NCBI RefSeq assembly: GCF_000174435.1
Contig: NZ_ACJN02000002.1
Coordinates: forward strand, 682,001 to 746,000
Reading direction: 5' to 3'
Length of the DNA: 64,000 nucleotides
Origin: Desulfonatronospira thiodismutans ASO3-1
Lineage (GTDB): Bacteria > Desulfobacterota > Desulfovibrionia > Desulfovibrionales > Desulfonatronovibrionaceae
Numbering within the stretch: position 1 is the stretch's first letter; each line of letters begins with the position of its first letter. The notes beneath the pieces were generated by a model, which did no database searches, was not told the DNA's origin, and was given only the letters and a program-made list of their open reading frames with translations. This document shows positions 53,221-60,681 of this stretch, one piece after another. The position numbers and the translations under genes are program-made.

Positions 53221-53462
53221 GGCGCTTTCATCAGGCTGCAGTCCAGCTCAGTGATTCCAGCATGCTGCTGTGACCCAGTTTTTGTAATTTGATGTTTAAA
53301 GTGTGAACAATTTCACTCTTTGGCAGGAAAGCATGTATGCAATGGGGCATGGCTGGATTTATGAATGCTCTATGCCCATGCATGTGCTATTGCTCCCATA
53401 ATTTTTAAGGCTGCGTCTTTTTATAGGTAAACAATGGAGAAAAAATGAAAACAGGAGGATTT

Positions 53463-53660
53463 ATGAGCAAGGAAAAGAACTATTGGAGGGATGAATTCCC
53501 AGGAGAGCTCGTGTTGCTTGGTATCATCGGCGGCATCTACTATCTGTCAAATCTATTTAAAAAGGAAGAACATCCCGAGTACAATCGAAGAATGGACGAA
53601 TTCTGGAGGAGAAAAGATCTCAACATTCATCCCTTTTCCATAAATAAACGAAAAAAGTAG
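53463..53660 (+). CDS. small single-pass membrane protein
   Basis: Protein of 65 residues. The start at 53463 follows ACAGGAGG by 4-5 bases; the in-frame ATG at 53445 is less well placed. One hydrophobic helix (ELVLLGIIGGIYYLSNLF) lies between a charged head and a basic tail. I do not recognise a family. No partner is evident beyond being among several small membrane proteins near array 2. Confidence 0.5.
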   Translation: MSKEKNYWRDEFPGELVLLGIIGGIYYLSNLFKKEEHPEYNRRMDEFWRRKDLNIHPFSINKRKK

Positions 53661-53777
53661 AGCACCTTCTCATAAAAAACTTAGTGTCATCCCTGGGGCT
53701 GCAGTCCATTAGAAAGTGAATGAAGCAGCCCCTCCGGAAAGCTCACGGTGCAATCGATTTTTTCTGTTCGAGCTCAT

Positions 53778-53958
53778 GAGTGTCTTGGTTACAGGCAAGT
53801 CTGATCTTGAAGTGTCAAGCCAGGCTAAGGAAAAACTATAAAGAGAACAGGAGGTTATTATGAACGGTATTGTTATGGTACTTTCGAAAGTTGCCAGAGA
53901 CCCCAGCGCACAAAAAATTGCTATCGAGATCATTCGAAGGATGCTTGTAAAAAGATAG
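53778..53958 (+). repeat. 181-bp duplication, copy 1, with a 32-residue peptide gene
   Basis: Nearly identical in sequence and equal in length to 55680-55860. It comprises an about 80-bp leader and the small peptide gene. Differences at the DNA level include conservative codon changes. Confidence 0.75.
53860..53958 (+). CDS. 32-residue basic peptide, copy 1
   Basis: MNGIVMVLSKVARDPS, then AQKIAIEIIRRMLVKR. The ATG is preceded by ACAGGAGG at good distance, and the second copy at 55762 keeps the frame, length, site and most residues while changing others, which is a sign of real translation. The peptide could form one amphipathic helix with a basic end. Function unknown; a small toxin or membrane-active peptide is possible but not shown. 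Confidence 0.55.
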   Translation: MNGIVMVLSKVARDPSAQKIAIEIIRRMLVKR

Positions 53959-54009
53959 TTTTGTTACTGTCCTGAAGGATGAATTGCCCTCTGAGTTGGC
54001 CGGTCCTGA

Positions 54010-54179
54010 GCCCCGATGCCGACGCCCTGTTCTGGCAGTCTGCCTGTCATCTGCACTTGAATGAAGTGGAGCAGGGCCGGCAAAAAGCCCAAGACCTGTC
54101 TGATTTTTCACCAGGCTATCCCTTTTTGAAGAAGCTTGTAAAGGCTATTGAGAAGGTAGAGCAAAAGCACAAAGTGTAA
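54010..54179 (+). pseudogene. 3' fragment of the TPR gene, duplicate
   Basis: The last 56 codons of the TPR protein gene (SPDADALFWQSACHLHLNEV onward) are repeated here with a few substitutions and the same stop context. The 5' boundary at about 54010 is sharp. No start or ribosome site is usable. It came along with the array leader. Confidence 0.8.
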
Positions 54180-54656
54180 GCACGTCCTGCAAAAAAGGAG
54201 TGTCTGGTGTCATCCCGGGGGGCTGCAATCCATAAAAGGATATGCAGTCACCCGGGAAAAATCGACATTTGTCTGAGTGTTATTGAAAAGGTTCACTTGA
54301 TTTTTTTGTGTTTTGAATTATTAAGCACAAAATATGCCAAAATAAAAGGTTTGTTTTCCAGTAAACGAATTTTTTGTTAAAAAGTATTTAAATTCAGATA
54401 TTTACCTCTTAAAAAATTATAAAGCCATTGTTAAGACACACCTTTTGGGATTTTTGTAGAAACTCTCCAACCATCTGTTTTTATTGAATCTGGGTTAAAA
54501 AGGGTGAACCGGAGTAAATATTCAATTGTTTCGGCAAGTTAATTGATTTTTGTCCCTCCAGAAAGCACTTTCAAATTTACCGGCAGGCAAAATCGGGGTA
54601 GGGTGAACTTTTTGCCTCTCAAAACCATTGACAGGAGCGGGTTTATAAGTCTAAGT
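54180..54656 (+). promoter_or_regulatory. leader of CRISPR array 2
   Basis: Noncoding AT-rich stretch of 477 bp, nearly identical to the leader of array 1. A few clustered differences lie around 54290-54320 and 54525-54545; the last about 100 bp before the repeat are the same in both. Confidence 0.75.
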
Positions 54657-55407
54657 GTCCGAAGGACTGGCTGGGTTTAGAACCATTGCGGCAATTATCT
54701 ATGATACTATCTCTCCATTCAGAGAGGTCCGAAGGACTGGCTGGGTTTAGAACCATTGCGGCTGATGTATACGAAAGCCGCCGGTATCGGCGGCCTTCGG
54801 TCCGAAGGACTGGCTGGGTTTAGAACCATTGCGGCTTTTAGCTTTTGTAGTACCTCGGGGTCGCTACTTGGGTCCGAAGGACTGGCTGGGTTTAGAACCA
54901 TTGCGGCTGTGTTACTTACCCTGCAAAATCCTCTACCTTACCGTCCGAAGGACTGGCTGGGTTTAGAACCATTGCGGCCTTGCCCCATTTGATGAGCACA
55001 CGACTGGTGAGCTGTCCGAAGGACTGGCTGGGTTTAGAACCATTGCGGCTTATTTCTGGGAGTGTAGACCCAGGCCCTCAATATCGTCCGAAGGACTGGC
55101 TGGGTTTAGAACCATTGCGGCTGTTAGGGTTTGAGTAAAATTTTCTTAATTCTGATGTCCGAAGGACTGGCTGGGTTTAGAACCATTGCGGCATGACTTC
55201 AAGACCCCTTAGTATCTTTAATTCTTTGTCCGAAGGACTGGCTGGGTTTAGAACCATTGCGGCAAGAGGTACCTCGTGGTCCTCCATGAAATTACCAGGG
55301 TCCGAAGGACTGGCTGGGTTTAGAACCATTGCGGCTTGAGCTACTGTAATGTATACGTCCTCCTTGAAATAGTCCGAAGGACTGGCTGGGTTTAGAACCA
55401 TTGCGAC
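54657..55407 (+). CRISPR. CRISPR array 2: 11 repeats of 36 bp, 10 spacers
   Basis: Repeats begin GTCCGAAGGACTGGCTGGG and end CCATTGCGGC, differing from array 1 at two positions (A to T, A to G). Starts: 54657, 54727, 54800, 54872, 54943, 55014, 55086, 55157, 55228, 55300 and 55372. Spacers are 34-37 bases, all different and none shared with array 1. The last repeat ends GCGAC as in array 1, so it keeps the ancestral tail and marks the old end. The predicted handle is ATTGCGGC. Confidence 0.97.
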
Positions 55408-55679
55408 AAGTGGATCTAATCCACTTACCCAGAATGGTCTGTCATTGACCGGCTTTCAATGGCCCACTTCATTGCCACCACAACAACTCCTCCTCATGAT
55501 CCTCTGATTAGAACAATTGATAATCGCTTAAGTGGGTCCACTTAGTGACCGCCTTAATGCGGTCTGGCCTGGCGATATTTACAAATCCTTTGTCTCAAAT
55601 TCCGTAACCAGCACTCATTCTTTAAACAACTTTCCTAATAAAAAAATAAGGCATCAGGATGCTTCGATAGCTTTCTTTC
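55408..55679. other. noncoding DNA after array 2
   Basis: No gene seen. It starts with an AAGTGGATCTAATCCACTTA hairpin right after the last repeat, which could end the array transcript, and includes a CTTTCC/A-tract motif at 55627-55652. Confidence 0.5.
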
Positions 55680-55860
55680 GAGTGTCTTGGTTGAAGGCAA
55701 GTCTGATCTTGAAGTGTCAAACCAGGTTAAGGAAAAAGTATAAAGAGAACAGGAGGACATTATGAACAATATCATTAAGGTACTGTCGATAGTTGCCAGG
55801 GACCCCAGCGCTCAAAAAATTGCTATCGAGATCATTCGAAGGGTGCTTGTAAAAAGATAA
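55680..55860 (+). repeat. 181-bp duplication, copy 2
   Basis: Second copy of 53778-53958, located on the other side of array 2 at an offset of 1902 bp. The two copies thus bracket the TPR fragment, leader and array. Confidence 0.75.
55762..55860 (+). CDS. 32-residue basic peptide, copy 2
   Basis: MNNIIKVLSIVARDPS, then AQKIAIEIIRRVLVKR, with ACAGGAGG before the ATG. It differs from copy 1 at five residues. The EcsC-type gene follows 49 bp later, so this copy could be the first gene of that transcript. Confidence 0.55.
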   Translation: MNNIIKVLSIVARDPSAQKIAIEIIRRVLVKR

Positions 55861-55909
55861 TTTTGTCATTGTATGTATGATTTTTTATAAAATATAAGGA
55901 GCTTAGATT

Positions 55910-56539
55910 ATGCAGAACAATACAGATCTAGACCAGGGAAAGATGCTGCAGGTGCTGAACTGGGGCTATGGTAAAGCTCTTAATGGCGTTGCTGGAATGA
56001 GCTCTGCAAGTGAAATTGCCGAAGGCTACATGAATGGCAATGGAACTACACTTGATAAGGCGAACTCCTTAGTCAGGTGGCAGTGTGCTAAAGCCGGCAC
56101 CTCGGGTTTTGTATCCAACCTGGGCGGATTGATGACCATGCCTGTAGGTATTCCAGCCAACATCGCCAGTGTAATTTATGTCCAGATCCGCATGGTAGTA
56201 GCTATAGCACATATGGGCGGATACGACATTCAAGACGATCGGGTGAGAACTCTGGTGTATGTTTGTCTTGTAGGCAATAACGCTCAGCAAATACTGAAGC
56301 AGGCCGGAGTGACGCTTGGCAGAAAAGTCGCTCAGAGGGCCGTTAATAAGATATCCGGCAGGGCGCTCATCGAATTGAACAAAAAGGTGGGCTTTCGCCT
56401 GGCTACCAAGTTCGGCGAACGAGGAATTGTAAACTTTGGCAAGGCGGTTCCCCTGGCAGGTGGCCTGGTCGGCGGTAGTTTCGATTATGTAACAACAAAA
56501 GGGGTCGGCAAAGCAGCCACCATGATCTTTATTGAATAA
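55910..56539 (+). CDS. EcsC-family protein
   Basis: Protein of 209 residues behind ATAAGGAGC. The middle hydrophobic segments (SNLGGLMTMPVGIPANIASVI, VQIRMVVAIAHMGGYDIQDD, RVRTLVYVCLVG) and the ending LVGGSFDYVTTKGVGKAA fit the EcsC family, membrane-associated proteins of unclear role. Length is close to normal. A shortened relative follows at 56919. Confidence 0.65.
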   Translation: MQNNTDLDQGKMLQVLNWGYGKALNGVAGMSSASEIAEGYMNGNGTTLDKANSLVRWQCAKAGTSGFVSNLGGLMTMPVGIPANIASVIYVQIRMVVAIAHMGGYDIQDDRVRTLVYVCLVGNNAQQILKQAGVTLGRKVAQRAVNKISGRALIELNKKVGFRLATKFGERGIVNFGKAVPLAGGLVGGSFDYVTTKGVGKAATMIFIE

Positions 56540-56631
56540 CCTGCAGGTACTGGATTGAAATGGTCGCCTTTTGAACCGTAAGTATAACCAGTAAGTATAA
56601 CCAAGAGTAAAATTTTTTCAAGGAGGGTGTT

Positions 56632-56832
56632 ATGAACAGGAGAAGTGTTTTGGATGCAAGCTTTGACCGCAGCAGGGGAGGAAACATTCATGCCGAGGGG
56701 GATGCGGCGGATATCATAGGTTATGCAGTAGCAGCTACAATTGTGTTTACAGGTACAGCCTGGGCCTATGTTCTTACCCGCAAGAAAAATGATAACCATG
56801 GAAAGCCGGCCAGGAAAAAGCGTTGGAGATAA
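56632..56832 (+). CDS. small single-pass membrane protein
   Basis: Protein of 66 residues behind CAAGGAGGG. One hydrophobic helix (IIGYAVAATIVFTGTAWAYV) lies between a polar head and a very basic tail (KKNDNHGKPARKKRWR) that should stay in the cytosol. No family recognised. It sits between the intact and the truncated EcsC-type genes. Confidence 0.5.
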   Translation: MNRRSVLDASFDRSRGGNIHAEGDAADIIGYAVAATIVFTGTAWAYVLTRKKNDNHGKPARKKRWR

Positions 56833-56918
56833 GATTTAAGTTCATAATAGCTGGAAATTAAGGATGTCAATGGTGAGATGCATCTACAAAAGTCGAAAAA
56901 TCAATAAGTTATAAATCA

Positions 56919-57200
56919 ATGAGTTGTTTAGGTTGCAGATGTCTGAATTTTTCATTCTCCGACTTTTTGCAGGTGCACCTGGTAAAGCTGATTGCTCGGC
57001 TCTCTGCACGATTTGGTGTTGCAGTCTCGAATAAAGCAGCTGCGCAGGAAGTCACCGTTATTGGTGCAGTGGGTGGAGCAACAGTAAACTGGGTCTTTAT
57101 GTCTCACTTTCAGAACATGGCACGAGGTCATTTCAGTGTTCGTAGACTGGAGCGTATGTATGGAATTGAAGATGTTTGCAGAGAGTACGAACAAGTGTAA
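56919..57200 (+). pseudogene. truncated EcsC-family gene (3' part)
   Basis: From about 56985 the frame encodes IARLSARFGVAVSNKAAAQE, VTVIGAVGGATVNWVFMSHF and GHFSVRRLERMYG, the usual C-terminal half of EcsC proteins. The N-terminal half is missing and the codons before it look unrelated. The only ATG (56919) has no ribosome site. Probably a remnant. Confidence 0.55.
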
Positions 57201-57231
57201 GCAGTCGAATAAATCAGGATAAGGAGCAAAT

Positions 57232-57852
57232 ATGTTAGATGACAGCAGATATTTCAGAGTTAGGGTTTCTCCCTCTTTTTGTCCTGAAAACATTGAGCTT
57301 GAAAGTTTTATCTTTGAGAACAATGTTGAAAATTATGCCTACGAAAAAAATCTGGAAATGATATATGAAAATATAGATAATTTTTTTGATCAAAAACCAG
57401 ATTCTTACTACTATCTAAATTATGATGAAGTAGTAGCACTCATTATATCCTGGTTTGGAATTAAAAGTTTTAACCCTATCCTATGCAACACGGTTCTGCA
57501 GTATTTGAATATTGATTCAAACGAGGCCTTCGGTGTGGATGATGATTTCAGGGAACGCTCAGCAGAGAGTGCATCAACTATTTTATTTCAAAAAAAGATG
57601 TCAGAATTAGGTAATGACAAGGGCAGCAATGTTTATACACAGGATGCTATTGATGAATTTAAAAAATACAGCCTATCATCCAGGCTGACACATGCCGCAG
57701 TCGTGGTGGCTTTTAAGATTATCCAAAGTCCAAATTTTAATGAACTATTACAGTATATTATCGTAGACGCTCGATTTGCACTTTTATACATCCAAAAGAA
57801 AAATGCTGTTTTTAACAAGAAAAAAGAAGATACGAGTGATTTGGTTCAATAA
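57232..57852 (+). CDS. hypothetical protein
   Basis: Protein of 206 residues behind AAGGAGC. It is soluble, acidic and rich in asparagine, tyrosine and phenylalanine, with no signal or membrane segment. Base composition is more AT-rich than its neighbours, which hints at separate origin. It starts 31 bp after the EcsC remnant. No family recognised. Confidence 0.5.
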   Translation: MLDDSRYFRVRVSPSFCPENIELESFIFENNVENYAYEKNLEMIYENIDNFFDQKPDSYYYLNYDEVVALIISWFGIKSFNPILCNTVLQYLNIDSNEAFGVDDDFRERSAESASTILFQKKMSELGNDKGSNVYTQDAIDEFKKYSLSSRLTHAAVVVAFKIIQSPNFNELLQYIIVDARFALLYIQKKNAVFNKKKEDTSDLVQ

Positions 57853-57948
57853 TCATGTTTGAAAATTGTTACTGATGCTTTGCTACAATAAGGCCTGTGT
57901 TTATCGAATAGAATAGCCAGAACAAGATTTCTTTCAAGGAGGGCAGAC

Positions 57949-58245
57949 ATGACTGATGCTGAAAAAATCATAGATCAGATTGAGCAGAAAATCGGCCAGT
58001 CAGAAGGACATGGTGAGGAGCTGAAAAAAGAGATCCAAAGCGATGTCCGGGCTGTGGATGATTATATAGACCGGCGTATTGAGCAACTGGGAAATCAGAT
58101 CCGGTCTGAGGTGGCTCAAAGTATGGAGGCATACCGTGAGGAGATGGTGGAGTTGAATGGTTGTCTGCGTATGTATATAATTTATACTTGGGCAGGCATT
58201 GCCTCAGTCGTAATTTTCTATCTGGTCAGAAGTGTCCTGATGTGA
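57949..58245 (+). CDS. small coiled-coil protein with C-terminal membrane anchor
   Basis: Protein of 98 residues behind CAAGGAGGG. The first about 70 residues are a charged heptad-like helix (AEKIIDQIEQKIGQSEG, DDYIDRRIEQLGNQIR). A single hydrophobic helix follows at the end (YTWAGIASVVIFYLVRSVLM), so it is probably tail-anchored. Family unknown. Confidence 0.55.
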   Translation: MTDAEKIIDQIEQKIGQSEGHGEELKKEIQSDVRAVDDYIDRRIEQLGNQIRSEVAQSMEAYREEMVELNGCLRMYIIYTWAGIASVVIFYLVRSVLM

Positions 58246-58326
58246 GCATCGCTTATCTTTAGCGTTTCAATATCCTTACCCTTGGGTGGAAAGAGCAACA
58301 GTTTATCAAATGGAGTTGAATTTATG

Positions 58327-58467
58327 GTAACAGTTCAGCCCATTTTAAGGAAAGCAGGGGACAGGCACCCCAGCCCTTGTATTCTATTGATGTAAGAAAA
58401 CAGGCTTAGAAAAACAATGACTGGGAGAGCCAGTCCCCATGCCACATGCAAATGGCTAAACTGTTAC
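58327..58467 (+). mobile_element. MITE copy B
   Basis: Element of 141 bp with terminal inverted repeats GTAACAGTTCAGCCCATTT / AAATGGCTAAACTGTTAC. It contains CCAGTCCCCATGCCACATGC, shared with copies A (reverse) and C. The flanks AATTTATG and TTTTTATG look like a slightly changed 8-bp target duplication. The frame at 58446-58646 that overlaps its right end has no supporting ribosome site and is not called. Confidence 0.65.
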
Positions 58468-58729
58468 TTTTTATGCAAAGCTTGGATTTGATTTATTTTG
58501 AAAACAAAGCCAGGAAAAAGGCCAGGCGGTGTTTTTTCCTGGAAGATCCTTCCAGGTTTAGAACCAGGGTGGTGCAGAATAAAAAGCGCAAAAAAGAGTT
58601 GCGTCCCAAAGTAAAGTGCTGGAAAAATGAGCTTTGCAGCTTGTAAAAATCTGCAGTCAACCAGGGAAAACCCAGCTGTTTAAAAAATCACACCGGTAAA
58701 ACCTAAATTGAAAAAAAGCGAGGTGACTC

Positions 58730-59314
58730 ATGAACAAAGGTTTTTCTTCTCTGCGGGATAAAGTGACCAGTGCCGTGGACAAAGCCGGTGAGTTCATCAG
58801 TAAGGAGAGAAGTATCCAGCTTTCGCAGAAAGTGATCAACCAAGCCTTGCAGGCCGAGGAGGAGACAGTCAAGGGACTCAGGCAAAAGGGCCTGAGCCGG
58901 GTTCAGGTTGATATAGAAAAGGACAGAATCGATGCCACCGGGCTTATTCAGGACAAAAATATGCAATTTGAGATTGGCCTTGTGCCCAAAGAGGTGTCCT
59001 GGAACCGGCAGGAGCAGTTGATGCATTTTCAGGTTGACGGCCTGAAGATCAAAAGTACCGTCCAGGGAGTATTTCCGGCAATAAAGACCGCCTTTATCCA
59101 CATGGTCCTGACAGTTATTGGGGCGCACAGAGCCTTAAAACTAACCGGCCTGGATATCCAGGAAGGCTCTATCCGACTGGATGTGCGTGACCTTTTAAAG
59201 AGTGCTGCCGGCATTGCCGGTCTGGTGCAGATAAAATCCATTCATGCCGAACCAGCTACTTTAAGGATTGTATATAAGCCGGACATTGAAAACGTCTTCA
59301 ATCCTCACCAATGA
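58730..59314 (+). CDS. hypothetical protein of 194 residues
   Basis: It starts behind GAGGTGACTC. The N-terminal about 50 residues form a charged helix (SLRDKVTSAVDKAGEFISKE). The rest alternates strands with an SRVQVDIEKDRIDATGLIQD pattern that recalls lipid-transfer or LmeA-like folds, plus one hydrophobic stretch (TAFIHMVLTVIGAH). I cannot name a family. It stands alone between a MITE and a 543-bp gap. Confidence 0.5.
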   Translation: MNKGFSSLRDKVTSAVDKAGEFISKERSIQLSQKVINQALQAEEETVKGLRQKGLSRVQVDIEKDRIDATGLIQDKNMQFEIGLVPKEVSWNRQEQLMHFQVDGLKIKSTVQGVFPAIKTAFIHMVLTVIGAHRALKLTGLDIQEGSIRLDVRDLLKSAAGIAGLVQIKSIHAEPATLRIVYKPDIENVFNPHQ

Positions 59315-59607
59315 TGTGACTGCAACAGGTTCTTTTTGTTGTTGATTGCTAAATTTTTCACTGCCCGACTCTTTGCAAGTACATCATGTAATCCAACATG
59401 ATATCTTTTTGTAATGAATCTTGCTTTTCGCACTTGATCATTAAGGCGATTAGCACAAATTTCAAGTAAACATGTTGGTAACTTTATATAACACCATGCC
59501 CATCTGGATTACGTGCACAGCGTAAACTCATATCCTTAGCCAAGGAGGGGTTGGGGGTGGTTATATGAAATCCTTTCCTTTTTCGGATGTTGCCCTGAAA
59601 GGGCCTC

Positions 59608-59633
59608 TTTTTCCGCGCATGGTCGCGGAAAAA
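59608..59633. terminator. hairpin in the 59.3-59.9 kb gap
   Basis: TTTTTCCGCG at 59608 and CGCGGAAAAA at 59624 form a perfect 10-bp stem with a 6-base loop and A/T runs on both sides, so it could end transcription in either direction. The 543-bp gap 59315-59857 shows no gene. Confidence 0.5.
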
Positions 59634-59857
59634 AACCTAAATACTTACCAAGCACCTGATGTTCTTTCTTGAATAAACTTTTCCCGCTGAGATATCATAA
59701 TCCGCTTAGTTCCACCCCCGTATTTCGCTTATCTGCGTTAGATTAAAAAAAATATTGTGATGAAATTTTGAAAACAATGAACTAAGTTTAGCAAATACAA
59801 TTGTCCGTGATAGGTAGTTACTTAATCTGTAAATTTTTAAACTTAGGGAGAAAAGTC

Positions 59858-59995
59858 ATGGCATTTCCACTTTTTTTTCCAATAATTATTCCTGCAATAA
59901 AATTTATCACTCAACACATTATAAATAAAAGTTGTGAAGGTGATTGTTATGAAAGCAAACCAGAAGCAGAAGATGGAGATAAAGAATCAAATTAG
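59858..59995 (+). CDS. very small hydrophobic protein
   Basis: Protein of 45 residues behind AGGGAG. The hydrophobic N-terminal helix (PLFFPIIIPAIKFIT) is followed by an acidic tail with two cysteines (KSCEGDCYES). No family recognised; the ribosome site is the main support. Confidence 0.4.
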   Translation: MAFPLFFPIIIPAIKFITQHIINKSCEGDCYESKPEAEDGDKESN

Positions 59996-60027
59996 TAAAT
60001 TTCAAAATGAATATTGCGTGTTTTATG

Positions 60028-60161
60028 GTAACAGTTAATCCCTTTTTAAGGAAAACACGGGACAGGTACCCCCGCATTTATTTTATAAAGGAAGATTGAC
60101 ATGTTTTAAAATAAGTTCGGGAATAGCCAGTCCCCATGCCACATGCAAATGGCTAAACTGA
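60028..60161 (+). mobile_element. MITE copy C
   Basis: Same orientation as copy B: it begins GTAACAGTTAATCCCTTTTT and ends AAATGGCTAAACTG, with CCAGTCCCCATGCCACATGC inside. The internal part has diverged, and the right terminal repeat lacks its last bases, so it is a decayed copy. Left flank TTTTATG resembles that of copy B. Confidence 0.6.
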
Positions 60162-60224
60162 TAAAATAAACAAAACATTTTTACCGGTTAAAAAGAAACA
60201 TCTTACTTGCCAAAGGGGGAAGAC

Positions 60225-60515
60225 ATGGAAGAAAAAATCTGTATGTGCTCGGTCTTAACCAACGGGGTAACCATTATATACATCATAAATGATGATGAGT
60301 CATGGATCGAACCGTGTATTATCAAGGCTCATGGTAAGCCTGACCCGACCAGGATTTCTTTTCAGCCTCTCCAGATTTTCAGCATTACCCCGGTCATGCC
60401 TGCCATCAACCAGATGCATATTCTGACCTCCTATTCTCCTGAGCCTGAGATAGAATCTTCGTATAGAAGTTTTCTGTGTATGTATCTGAAGGACGTTGCA
60501 ATGCCGGTCAATTGA
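60225..60515 (+). CDS. hypothetical protein of 96 residues
   Basis: The start at 60225 follows AGGGGGAAG; an in-frame ATG at 60207 lacks a site. It opens MEEKICMCSVLTNGVTIIYI with two cysteines and a hydrophobic strand, then a mixed proline-rich body. It is soluble and has no recognised family. The next gene starts 167 bp later on the same strand. Confidence 0.45.
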   Translation: MEEKICMCSVLTNGVTIIYIINDDESWIEPCIIKAHGKPDPTRISFQPLQIFSITPVMPAINQMHILTSYSPEPEIESSYRSFLCMYLKDVAMPVN

Positions 60516-60681
60516 TTATGTGCCCGGAATATGCACAGTTAAGCTCATCTTTTTTATATATGGTGTGCTGGCAGGCGAGTGGGAGATAGAGTTCTGCACA
60601 TCAACGTATTTTATCTGCCTTCAACAAGAGATGAGCAGGAATTTCAGGAATATGGCGTTTAGTATTCAGCTGGAGGCGATT

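Larger units (their letters stand above)
54010..54656 (+). repeat. duplicated block, copy 2: TPR 3' end plus array leader
   Basis: About 647 bp matching 46690-47340. It ends exactly at the first repeat of array 2, so the block carries a full leader. Confidence 0.85.

Noticed and set aside
58446-58646. 66-codon basic frame next to MITE copy B
   Set aside because: It starts inside the MITE end, has no ribosome site and no recognisable features, so it was not called.
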